Below are positions 1 to 6,815 of a stretch of 9,400 bases of DNA, in pieces. The DNA is from Spirochaetaceae bacterium. Its GTDB lineage: Bacteria; Spirochaetota; Spirochaetia; Treponematales; Breznakiellaceae. Numbering within the stretch: position 1 is the first letter of the stretch; every line of letters starts with the position of its first letter. The stretch lies in contig JAITGJ010000128.1 of NCBI GenBank assembly GCA_031280705.1, positions 1 through 9,400 of the forward strand, read 5' to 3'. A program made the translations under genes and the position numbers. The notes under the pieces are model-generated. The model was not told the origin of the DNA and did not search any database. It saw nothing but the letters and a program-made list of their open reading frames with translations.

Positions 1-68
1 CCTTGCGGATTTCTCCGGGGGGGTTAGCGTGCAGGGCTTAGAGCGGGGGGCTTGAACGGGGTCTGGCG

Positions 69-118
69 GGGTTTTGCCTACGGCAAAACCCAAGCCCAAG
101 CCGCGCAGCGGCTTGGGC
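69..118. repeat. Double hairpin repeat, copy 1 (before parA)
   Basis: Two perfect hairpins stand back to back. The first has a 10-bp stem, GGGTTTTGCC (69-78) with GGCAAAACCC (82-91), and a TAC loop. The second has an 11-bp stem, GCCCAAGCCGC (94-104) with GCGGCTTGGGC (108-118), and a GCA loop. A related pair lies in inverted order and orientation at 6952-7002. No T-run follows, so a simple terminator is unlikely. The element sits just upstream of the probable parA promoter. It could be a dispersed non-coding repeat (REP/BIME-like or a remnant of a small mobile element) or a binding or attenuation structure; the sequence does not decide. Confidence 0.85.
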
Positions 119-142
119 ACCCTCCCCTCTTCTTCGTTTATC

Positions 143-151
143 TGGTATAAT
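143..151 (+). promoter_or_regulatory. Extended -10 promoter for parA
   Basis: TGG followed directly by a perfect TATAAT (146-151) matches the extended -10 form, TGn-TATAAT. No good -35 hexamer lies 16-18 bases upstream, as is common for extended -10 promoters. The preferred parA ATG begins at 158, about seven bases after the -10 box, where transcription would be expected to start. The mRNA would then begin at or next to the start codon. The absence of a Shine-Dalgarno sequence before 158 agrees with this. Confidence 0.6.
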
Positions 152-157
152 GATCGT

Positions 158-916
158 ATGGGCATGGTATACGTTTTTGTTAACCAGAAAGGCGGCGTGG
201 GCAAGACAACCTCGGCCATCAATTTGGGCGCGTATCTTGCGGCTATGGGGAAATCGGCGCTTCTGGTGGATTTTGATTCCCAGGCGAACCTTTCAAGCGG
301 CATCGGCGTGCGAAACGCAAAACCGGGCGTCTACGAACTGCTTTCCGGCGCGGCCCCGGTTAACCAGGCAATACGGAAAACCCAGGTGCCGGGACTGTTT
401 GTCATTCCCGCAAATATTGACCTTTCCGGTGCGGCGGTGGAACTGATCTCCCAAAAAGAGCGGGATTTTTACCTTAAAAAGGCCCTTGCCCCGGTGCGGG
501 ATAAATTCGATTATATCCTGATAGACTGCCCGCCTTCGCTCGGCGTGCTGACGCTGAACGGCCTTGCCGCGGCGGACGCGGTGCTTATCCCCATGCAATG
601 CGAGTACTTTGCCCTGGAAGGGCTTTCCCTGCTCCTCAAAACCGTGCAGCGGGTACAACGGAGCCTCAATCCGGCCCTCAAAATTGGGGGGATTTTTTTT
701 ACGATGTACGATCAGCGGACAAAACTTGCCCAGGAAGTGGTAAAGCGGGTAACCGCGTACTTCAAGGACCGGGTGTTTGCCACGATTATTCCCCGGAATG
801 TGCGTCTTTCAGAGGCGCCTTCCCACGGGCTTGCCATTTCCCAGTACGATCCCCAAAGTTCCGGCGCGCGGGCGTATCAGGCGCTTGCCCGGGAGGTAAT
901 TGAACGTGGCCTCTAG
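158..916 (+). CDS. parA: ParA/Soj chromosome partitioning ATPase
   Basis: This is a 252-residue ParA/Soj-type P-loop ATPase, a usual length for chromosomal ParA. It binds ATP, dimerises on DNA and is displaced by ParB during chromosome segregation. Visible motifs are the deviant Walker A KGGVGKTT (residues 11-18) with both lysines, the switch segment VDFDSQAN (37-44), and the Walker B region ILIDCPPS with D123. The switch segment usually reads D-DPQGN, so Ser41 and Ala43 are substitutions. The frame is open back to a TTG at 74, but that codon lies in the stem of a hairpin and upstream of the -10 box. ATG 158 gives the usual family N terminus, and ATG 164 is a second possibility. parA is first in the par-sbc unit and its end overlaps parB. 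A G6-A-T8 tract lies at 686-700. The family call is firm; the exact start is less so. Confidence 0.95.
   Translation: MGMVYVFVNQKGGVGKTTSAINLGAYLAAMGKSALLVDFDSQANLSSGIGVRNAKPGVYELLSGAAPVNQAIRKTQVPGLFVIPANIDLSGAAVELISQKERDFYLKKALAPVRDKFDYILIDCPPSLGVLTLNGLAAADAVLIPMQCEYFALEGLSLLLKTVQRVQRSLNPALKIGGIFFTMYDQRTKLAQEVVKRVTAYFKDRVFATIIPRNVRLSEAPSHGLAISQYDPQSSGARAYQALAREVIERGL
891..897 (+). promoter_or_regulatory. Ribosome binding site deciding the parB start
   Basis: GGGAGGT lies inside the end of parA. It is eight bases from the GTG at 906 but only two from the alternative TTG at 900. The spacing favours GTG 906, which gives the common ParB N terminus MASRERLGKGLD. Confidence 0.6.
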
Positions 917-1904
917 GGAACGGCTGGGGAAGGGACTTGACGCCCTGTTTCCGGCGGACGGAGAGACGCCTCCGTTTTTTGGCGCCGCCATTACTGGCGA
1001 CGCCAGTAATGGCGATGACGGCGCAGTCCTTGAAGCGGAGGACGCGGGGGGCGCTTTTGCCCTGCCGGTGGCGGACGCCGGCGCGCCGGGCGGGGAGCGG
1101 CTTGTTCCCCTGGAAAACCTCCGCCCCAATCCCCACCAGCCCCGCAGGCATTTTGATGAAGCGGCCCTTGAGGAACTGGCCGCGTCGATACGGGAACACG
1201 GGGTAATCGAGCCGCCCATCGTGGAAGGCGCGGACGGCGGCTGGACCATTGTTGCCGGAGAACGGCGGGTCCGGGCCGCGCGGCTCGCGGGGCTTGAGGC
1301 GATTCCCGTTATTGTCCGGTCCTTTTCCGAAGCGGAGCGGATGGAAATTGCCCTTATCGAAAATATCCAGCGGGAGGATTTGAGCCCGGTGGAAGAGGCG
1401 TCCGCGTATCAAAAATTGATGGAAATTGCCGGCCTTACCCAGGATGAAGTTGCCGCGCGGGTGGGAAAGAACCGTTCCACCGTGGCAAACGCCCTCCGGC
1501 TGCTCCGTCTCCCCCCGGCAATGCTCGCCGCGCTTGAGGCGGGGACCCTTTCGCCGGGGCACGGCCGGGCGCTCCTCTCGGTAAACGGCGGCGCGGCGCG
1601 GGAACGGCTTTTTGGCGAAATTGCCGCGCGGGGCCTTTCCGTGCGGGAGGTGGAAAAGCGGGCCGCGGCGCTTAACGCGCCGCCTGACGGCGGGCTGGAT
1701 GGCGGGCTGGACACGAACGGCGCGGCCATACCCGCGAAGAACGCGCGGGATCCGGAACTGGCCGGTATGGAACAGCGGTTTATCGACACGCTGGGCACCA
1801 AAGTTACCATTGCCGGGGACCTTTCACGGGGGACCATCCGGATTGACTATTTTTCGATGGACGACCTTGACCGGCTGCTCTGCATTCTGGAAAGGCGGCC
1901 CTAG
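906..1904 (+). CDS. parB: ParB/Spo0J chromosome partitioning protein
   Basis: This 332-residue ParB/Spo0J is a CTPase clamp that loads on parS DNA and stimulates ParA. The N-terminal LGKGLDALF peptide, which contacts ParA in this family, is followed by a variable linker. The ParB/Srx domain holds LRPNPHQPRR (72-81), the CTP-binding GERRVRAA (from 118) and ENIQRED (152-158). A helix-turn-helix follows at about 177-202 (LTQDEVAARVGKNRSTV), and the C-terminal dimerisation domain covers about 285-332. The gene overlaps parA by 11 bases and sbcD follows after 39 bases, so co-transcription is likely. GTG 906 is preferred over TTG 900 on ribosome-site spacing. The linker carries a perfect 29-base palindrome (986-1014), and a second linker has a 12-base tandem duplication (1689-1712). 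No consensus parS was seen in the window. Confidence 0.96.
   Translation: MASRERLGKGLDALFPADGETPPFFGAAITGDASNGDDGAVLEAEDAGGAFALPVADAGAPGGERLVPLENLRPNPHQPRRHFDEAALEELAASIREHGVIEPPIVEGADGGWTIVAGERRVRAARLAGLEAIPVIVRSFSEAERMEIALIENIQREDLSPVEEASAYQKLMEIAGLTQDEVAARVGKNRSTVANALRLLRLPPAMLAALEAGTLSPGHGRALLSVNGGAARERLFGEIAARGLSVREVEKRAAALNAPPDGGLDGGLDTNGAAIPAKNARDPELAGMEQRFIDTLGTKVTIAGDLSRGTIRIDYFSMDDLDRLLCILERRP
986..1014. repeat. In-frame palindromic element, copy in parB
   Basis: This is a perfect inverted repeat: CGCCATTACTGGCG (986-999), one central A, then CGCCAGTAATGGCG (1001-1014). It encodes AITGDASNG in the flexible linker between the ParA-interacting N terminus and the CTP-binding domain of ParB. 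The arm matches, with covarying differences, palindromes in sbcC at 4888-4931 and 5650-5690, and it is read in the same codon phase. Confidence 0.9.
1689..1712 (+). repeat. 12-base tandem duplication in parB
   Basis: GGCGGGCTGGAT is followed directly by GGCGGGCTGGAC. It encodes two GGLD units in the linker between the DNA-binding and dimerisation domains. It preserves the frame and is probably neutral linker variation. Confidence 0.8.
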
Positions 1905-1943
1905 TGCCTATGGCGCGCGCCGCCGGGGAGGGGAGGACCGCCG

Positions 1944-3149
1944 GTGAAGTTTATTCATACGGCTGATCTCCATTTGGGGAAAGTCTTTCACGAATATCCT
2001 CTCCTTGAAGATCAGCGGCATATATTGAAACAGCTTGCGGCCCTTCTTGCCGATCCGTCATACCGGGCCCTCGTTATCGCGGGGGATGTGTATGACCGGT
2101 CCATTCCCGCGCCCGAGGCGGTAAGTCTTTTTTCCGGCTTTTTGGGGCAGCTTAAATTCCAGCGGCCGGATATTGCCGTTCTGGTACTGCCGGGAAACCA
2201 CGATTCCGCCGCGCGGCTTGGCTTTGGGAAAGAGCTGTTTGAAGGGCTCGGCATACACTTGGTAACGGATGCCGCGGGCGCGTCAAAGCCGGTAATGATC
2301 CGGGACGCGGAAACGGGCGATGTGTGCGCTTTTTTTCTTTTGCCGTTTCTCCGCGCGGGCGATCTTGACGCGGACGGCGCGCCGCTCCGTTCGCAGGAAC
2401 GCCTTGCCGCCTGCGCCGCGGCGCGCCTTGAAGAGGCCCGCCGCGCGGCGCGGGAAGCGGGCGCGCGCTGGACCGTGCTCGCGGCGCATTTGTTCGCGGG
2501 CGGCGGCGCGTCCTCCGAATCTGAGCGGGTATTTCTGGGAAACGCCGAACAGGTGGACATCGGGCTTTTTGCGGAGTTTGATTACGCCGCGCTTGGCCAC
2601 CTGCACCGCTTTCAGCGGGCCGGGCAAAACGGGTGGTATGCGGGCAGTCCGCTCGCGTACTCCTTTGGAGAGGCGAAGCACGAAAAGGTGTTTCTTTCCG
2701 TGGAGCTTGGCCCGGGAGCGCCGGTCATAACGCCCCTTCCGGCGCGGCCCCTGCGGCCCCTGTTGAGCCTTGCGGGAAGTTTCCGGTACTTTTACCGGGA
2801 AGATGCCGCCGGGCCGGACGCCGCCGTCCTTCGCGCCGCGGAAAACGCCTATCTTGAGATCAACCTGACCGGTGCGGACCTTACCGCAAATCCCCTCCCG
2901 CTCCTCAGGCGGCGCTTTCCCTGGCTGCTTTCGGTCAGGCAGGACGAAGCCTTCGCGCGCCTCCGCGCGGAAAATGGCCTTGCCGCGCTGCCGTCCCCGT
3001 CTGCCGCTTCTTCCGCCGCGCCCCGCACCCTGACCGATGATTTCCGGGATTTTCTCGCGGACATTTACGGCGGGGATCTGTTTGACGATGAAAAGACCGC
3101 CCTGTTCGGGGAACTTGTCCGGGAAGCGGAACACGGGGAAGAAGCATGA
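1944..3149 (+). CDS. sbcD: SbcD nuclease subunit (Mre11-type)
   Basis: This 401-residue protein is the Mre11-type Mn-dependent nuclease of the SbcCD complex. The complex cuts DNA hairpins and processes blocked or double-strand ends. All metal-binding motifs of the calcineurin-like fold are present: DLH (D8, H10), GDVYD (D48), GNHD (84-87), AH (H182) and GHLH (218-221). The C-terminal part carries the capping and SbcC-binding regions. The length is typical. The start is GTG 1944, preceded by a strong purine-rich site (GGGAGG at 1931-1936). sbcD follows parB after 39 bases and its TGA overlaps the sbcC ATG as ATGA, so translation of the two subunits is probably coupled. The Ala/Arg-rich segment at about 155-175 is consistent with GC-rich drift. 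Confidence 0.96.
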   Translation: MKFIHTADLHLGKVFHEYPLLEDQRHILKQLAALLADPSYRALVIAGDVYDRSIPAPEAVSLFSGFLGQLKFQRPDIAVLVLPGNHDSAARLGFGKELFEGLGIHLVTDAAGASKPVMIRDAETGDVCAFFLLPFLRAGDLDADGAPLRSQERLAACAAARLEEARRAAREAGARWTVLAAHLFAGGGASSESERVFLGNAEQVDIGLFAEFDYAALGHLHRFQRAGQNGWYAGSPLAYSFGEAKHEKVFLSVELGPGAPVITPLPARPLRPLLSLAGSFRYFYREDAAGPDAAVLRAAENAYLEINLTGADLTANPLPLLRRRFPWLLSVRQDEAFARLRAENGLAALPSPSAASSAAPRTLTDDFRDFLADIYGGDLFDDEKTALFGELVREAEHGEEA

Positions 3150-6100
3150 GGCCCGTTTCCCTCCGCGCCGCCAATTTCGGCCCCTTTGCCGGGGAAGCGT
3201 ACCTCGATTTTACCGGCCTTGACGACATTTTTCTTATTACCGGAAAAACCGGATCGGGGAAAACCAGTATTTTCGACGCCATTTGTTTTGCCCTGTACGG
3301 AAAAGTCCCCGGCAGCCGGGGCGATCACCTGACACGCCTTAAAAGTGATTACGCGGGGGAAGACGGCGCGTGTTTTGTAATGTTCGATTTTTCTGTGGGC
3401 ACGGAAACCTACCGGGTGGAACGCGCGCCCAAACAGGAAACGCCGAAAAAGCGCGGCGGCGGCATGATGACGCTGGAGGAAAAGGCCGCGCTGTACCGCG
3501 TTGCCCCGGACGGCCTCTTGGAAAGCCTCAACACCAAAAAAAGCGAAGCCGATAACAGAATCCGCGCGCTTATCGGCCTTGACGCGGAGGAATTTTTCAG
3601 GATTGTGCTTTTGCCGCAGGGGGAATTTGCCGAGTTTCTCCGCCAGAATACGCTGGGCCGCCAGAAATCCCTGGGAAAACTGTTCCCCGTGGAAAACGCC
3701 GAAAAGGTAAAAGTCCTCGCGCTGGAAAAGGCGCGGAGCGCGGGCGCCGAAACCGCCGCGGCCCTGCGCACGCTGGAAGAACTGCATGGCCGCGTCAAAA
3801 GCGCCGGGGAGGGGGAACTCCGGGAAAAAGCGGAAACGGCGCTTCGCGCGGCGCGGGAGCGCGCGGCGCGCCTTGCGGAAACGGCGGAAATCCTCCGCGC
3901 CAATCTTGCCGCACGGGAAGAAGCGGCGGAAATACGGTCGCGCATCAGGGCTGTTGACGAAGAAGCCGCCCGCGCCGGGCGGGAAGATATTCCCGGAAAA
4001 GAAGAAGCCTTGCGGCGCGCCCGCGCGGCCCGTCCCCTGGGGGAACTGCTTAACCGGGAAGAGGAACGGAAAAAAGACGAAGCCGCGGCGGAAAACGAAC
4101 TTGAAAAAGCCCTCCGCGACCGCGCGGAAGCCGAAGCGCGGGCGGCGGAAATGGAAAGCCGGGCCGGGGAAATTGACGCGCTGGAAGCGGAAAAGGCGGA
4201 ACTTGCCCGGAAAAAAGAACGGTACGCGGAACTTATTGAAGAAGAAAAAAAACTGTTCCGGGCGGAGGAAGAAGCGGAATTACTGCGCGGGCGTATCGCG
4301 GCGGTCCGCGCGGAAACGGACAGCCTCAAAAAAAGGAGCGCCGCGCGCGAGGAAGAGATAAAACGGCTTGAGGAACGTACCCGCGGCGCGGAGGCGCTTG
4401 AACGGCGGCGGGAAGCGGCGGGGGTGATCCGGGAAAAACTCGTGGCGCTTAAAAAAGTCGCCGCTGCCGGGGAAGCGGCCCTGCGGGAAGAACGGCAGAG
4501 CCGGGAACGGGCGGCCCTGCTTGAAGCGGCCTCTCTGGAACTTGGCGCGCGGCTCCCGGCCCTGGAAGCGGAACTTGCCGCCCTTAAAGCGGAGAAAGAA
4601 ACCGCCGCCCATGCGGAACAGGCCGCCTTGCTTGCCGCGGACCTTAAACACGGCGAACCCTGTCCGGTCTGCGGTTCGCGGGAACACCCGGACCCGGCCG
4701 CGGCCCATCCCCGCGTATTTGGCCTTGCGGAACGCATTGACGCGCTCGAATACGCCGTCCGGGACGCGCGGGAACAGTACGCCGCCCGGAAAACGGAGCG
4801 TGAAGGGGCGCGGCGGGACCTTGAGAAGGAAACCGGACGGCTTGCGGAACTGCTTGCGAACCAGGCCGAACTCAAGGCGGGATTTCCCGCCGTAACCGGC
4901 GGCACCGGATACGGCGACGCCGGTTACGGCGACGCCGGTTACGGCGACGATGACGGCGGGGAAATCGCCGCGTATTTTTCCCGCATACAGACCCTTTCCG
5001 GCGTGGAAGAGACGGCCCGCCTTCTTGAGGCCCATATTGCCCGTCTTAACGCGCTGGTCAACGAACATGAGACGGTGCGCCGCGATGCGGCCCGCCTTGC
5101 GGAACTCCGGCGGGAAGAAATACCGGCGCAAAAAAGTATTGCCGAACGGGAAACGGAACTTGCCGCCCTGAGCGAACAGCACCGCCACGCGGGACTGGCC
5201 GCGGAAGAGATACGGGACCGCCGGGGACTTGTCCTGGGGCCGCATGACGGCGTTACTGACGCGGGGTCCCGCGCGGGACAAACGCCGGAAGCCGTTCTCG
5301 CGGAAACGGAACGCCGCATACTCCACGCCGGTGAAACCGTGCGCCGTTACCGGGAAGAAAAAGAGGCGCTTATGGTGCGTTTTGCCTCGGCGCGGACACG
5401 GGCGGAAAGCTGCCGCGCCAAACACGATGAGATCCTTGCCAGGCGGATGGAAGCGGAGGCGGCCCTTCGCGCGGCCCTTGAGCAATCCCCCTTTACCGGC
5501 GGCGCGGAACTTCGCGCGGCGCTGCTTGAAGACGGCGCGTTTACGGCGCTTGAAGAAACCCTCACGCGCCACCGGGAAGAGGCGGCCCGGCGGGAAAGCC
5601 TCAAGGCGGAATTACTGCGCTCCCTGGAAACCGCGCGTGGAAAAATCGCCGTCATTACCGGCAACAGTGATGCTGTTGCCGGTAATGACGACGCCGGTAA
5701 CGGCGATGCCGCCCGGCTTGAGGAAGTTGAGGAGCGCCGCCGTGCGGCGGAGGCGGAACGGGACCGCGCCGCGGGGGAACTTGCCGCGCTGGAACGGGAC
5801 GCCGCGCTTCTTGACGCCGCCGGGGAACGCTACGAACACCTTGCCCGGCAAAGCGGGAAACTCGCCGCCCTTTCCGATGATCTTTCCGGCAGGAATCCCA
5901 AAAAAAAGTCCTTTGACGCCTGGCTGCTGGGCCGGTATCTGGAAGAAGTCGCCGCATACGCCACGCGCCGCCTTGAGCGCATGAGCGAGGGCCGCTACTC
6001 CCTCCTGCTTGACAGCGGCGCGGGAACGGGCAACGCCCGCGCCGGACTTGACCTTGCCGTTTTTGACGCGCACACGGGCAAGTGCCGTCCCTGCGCCACC

Positions 6101-6418
6101 CTGTCAGGCGGCGAAAGCTTTATGGCGTCCATCAGCCTGGCGCTGGGCCTGGCCGATTCCATCCAGAACCGTTCCGGCGGGGTGCGTCTTGACGCCGTAT
6201 TTATTGATGAGGGATTCGGCAGCCTGGACGAAACGACCCTTGACCTTGCCCTCCTCATTCTGGACGAAATCAAGGAACAGCGCATGGTCGCCCTCATTTC
6301 GCATGTGGGAGAATTGCGCACCCGCATTCCAAGCCGCGTAGAAGTAGTCAAGGGTCCCGGCGGGTCCCGGATCCGGGACGGTGGCGCGGCGGCATCTGGG
6401 CAGGAGCGCGATTTATGA
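3146..6418 (+). CDS. sbcC: SbcC ATPase subunit (Rad50-type, zinc hook)
   Basis: This 1090-residue Rad50/SMC-like ATPase partners SbcD. Walker A is GKTGSGKTS (residues 33-41) and a Q-loop-like LLPQGEF follows. Two long Glu/Arg/Ala-rich coiled-coil arms flank a zinc hook CPVC (C506, C509). The C-terminal half-site has the ABC signature LSGGES (986-991), Walker B VFIDEGFGSLD (D1021, E1022) and the switch histidine in LISHVG. Every catalytic element is intact, so the protein should be active. The descending coil is broken by two Gly/Asp/Asn-rich inserts, at about 582-605 and 835-855, each encoded by a palindromic repeat. Length is near or slightly above the family norm, and the inserts account for part of any excess. 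The start ATG overlaps the sbcD stop. The long minus-strand open frames opposite this gene are shadows of its biased composition. Confidence 0.97.
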   Translation: MRPVSLRAANFGPFAGEAYLDFTGLDDIFLITGKTGSGKTSIFDAICFALYGKVPGSRGDHLTRLKSDYAGEDGACFVMFDFSVGTETYRVERAPKQETPKKRGGGMMTLEEKAALYRVAPDGLLESLNTKKSEADNRIRALIGLDAEEFFRIVLLPQGEFAEFLRQNTLGRQKSLGKLFPVENAEKVKVLALEKARSAGAETAAALRTLEELHGRVKSAGEGELREKAETALRAARERAARLAETAEILRANLAAREEAAEIRSRIRAVDEEAARAGREDIPGKEEALRRARAARPLGELLNREEERKKDEAAAENELEKALRDRAEAEARAAEMESRAGEIDALEAEKAELARKKERYAELIEEEKKLFRAEEEAELLRGRIAAVRAETDSLKKRSAAREEEIKRLEERTRGAEALERRREAAGVIREKLVALKKVAAAGEAALREERQSRERAALLEAASLELGARLPALEAELAALKAEKETAAHAEQAALLAADLKHGEPCPVCGSREHPDPAAAHPRVFGLAERIDALEYAVRDAREQYAARKTEREGARRDLEKETGRLAELLANQAELKAGFPAVTGGTGYGDAGYGDAGYGDDDGGEIAAYFSRIQTLSGVEETARLLEAHIARLNALVNEHETVRRDAARLAELRREEIPAQKSIAERETELAALSEQHRHAGLAAEEIRDRRGLVLGPHDGVTDAGSRAGQTPEAVLAETERRILHAGETVRRYREEKEALMVRFASARTRAESCRAKHDEILARRMEAEAALRAALEQSPFTGGAELRAALLEDGAFTALEETLTRHREEAARRESLKAELLRSLETARGKIAVITGNSDAVAGNDDAGNGDAARLEEVEERRRAAEAERDRAAGELAALERDAALLDAAGERYEHLARQSGKLAALSDDLSGRNPKKKSFDAWLLGRYLEEVAAYATRRLERMSEGRYSLLLDSGAGTGNARAGLDLAVFDAHTGKCRPCATLSGGESFMASISLALGLADSIQNRSGGVRLDAVFIDEGFGSLDETTLDLALLILDEIKEQRMVALISHVGELRTRIPSRVEVVKGPGGSRIRDGGAAASGQERDL
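4888..4951. repeat. In-frame palindromic element with tandem expansion, sbcC copy 1
   Basis: The left arm CGCCGTAACCGGCG (4888-4901) is perfectly complementary to CGCCGGTTACGGCG (4918-4931). The right half is expanded into three 15-base units at 4907-4921, 4922-4936 and 4937-4951, so the arm sequence recurs at 4933-4946. The encoded peptide repeats GYGDA within the descending coiled coil of SbcC, about 75 residues after the zinc hook. The codon phase matches the parB element. The repeat units could change in number by slippage without breaking the frame. Confidence 0.9.
5650..5690. repeat. In-frame palindromic element, sbcC copy 2
   Basis: CGTCATTACCGGCAACAG (5650-5667) and CTGTTGCCGGTAATGACG (5673-5690) form a perfect 18-bp inverted repeat around a 5-base centre, TGATG. 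A further GACGCCGGTAACGGCGAT (5688-5705) repeats the right-arm theme. It encodes a Gly/Asn/Asp-rich break (residues 835-855, including VAGNDDAGNGDA) in the SbcC coiled coil. Phase and arm sequence match the parB and upstream sbcC elements. Confidence 0.9.
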
Positions 6419-6457
6419 GTACCATGAACGCGGCATGTGATAGAGGGGGAGAAGGCG

Positions 6458-6706
6458 ATGTTTGAATACAAGACACGGGGCGTTTGCTCCACGGCCATAC
6501 GGTTTAATCTGGAAAACGGCAAAGTACATGGCGTTGTTTTTGAAAACGGCTGTAACGGCAACCTCAAGGGCATTGCCCTCCTTGTTGAAGGCATGGACGC
6601 CGCCGAACTTACCGGCAAACTAAAAGGCGTTACCTGCGGCGGGAAGGGCACGTCCTGCCCCGCCCAGCTTGCCCTGGCCGTCGAAGCCGCCGTCCAAAAC
6701 CCGTAG
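6458..6706 (+). CDS. Small four-cysteine TSCPD-domain protein (TIGR03905-like)
   Basis: This 82-residue protein has four conserved cysteines (C10, C32, C60, C67) in the contexts GVCS, NGCNGN, TCGGKG and TSCP. The pattern matches the TIGR03905 'four Cys' family, related to the TSCPD domain at the C terminus of B12-dependent ribonucleotide reductases. The cysteines probably bind a metal, possibly zinc, but the cellular role of the stand-alone family is not known to me. ATG 6458 is chosen over an upstream in-frame GTG (6437) because GGGGGAG (6445-6451) lies six bases before it. It follows sbcC by 39 bases and is probably the last gene of the par-sbc unit. A 16-codon frame beginning ATGA at the sbcC stop (6415-6465) runs into its start in another frame; whether it is translated is unknown. 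Confidence 0.88.
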   Translation: MFEYKTRGVCSTAIRFNLENGKVHGVVFENGCNGNLKGIALLVEGMDAAELTGKLKGVTCGGKGTSCPAQLALAVEAAVQNP

Positions 6707-6792
6707 ACGGCGCTTGACAGAAAATTCGGTCATGGTACACGGCTTCTGCCCATTGTCGCCGGGAACCGCCGCAACCCCGCGTTTTTTGACGG

Positions 6793-6815
6793 GGCCGGTT
6801 CGCCGGGGGCCTTTT
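6793..6815 (+). terminator. Possible terminator after the TSCPD gene
   Basis: GGCC (6793-6796) pairs with GGCC (6808-6811), and a GG/CC inner stem closes a TTCG loop with a small G bulge. TTTT follows at 6812-6815. The stem is short and imperfect and the T-run brief, so this is weaker than the hairpin at 6878. Confidence 0.35.

Noticed and set aside
74..157. N-terminal extension of ParA from TTG 74
   Set aside because: The extra 28 residues are low-complexity, the codon sits inside a hairpin and the -10 promoter lies downstream. The family N terminus begins at 158.
3409..4905. Long minus-strand open frame (498 codons) opposite sbcC, Ser/Arg/Ala-rich
   Set aside because: It mirrors the Glu/Arg/Ala-rich coiled-coil coding of sbcC in a GC-rich genome, with no domain motif. 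The other long minus-strand frames across parB, sbcD, sbcC and the RACo-like gene are rejected for the same reason.
5246..5272. Possible fourth, decayed copy of the in-frame palindrome in sbcC (GGCGTTACTGACG, peptide DGVTDAGS)
   Set aside because: Only one arm is recognisable and no complementary second arm follows. The resemblance is too weak to count.
6415..6465. 16-codon frame between sbcC and the TSCPD gene
   Set aside because: It has no recognisable product; at most it could couple translation, and nothing in the sequence supports its own expression.
6714..6741. Perfect TTGACA hexamer after the TSCPD gene
   Set aside because: The matching -10 position gives only TACACG, and no gene follows before the terminators, so a promoter is not supported.
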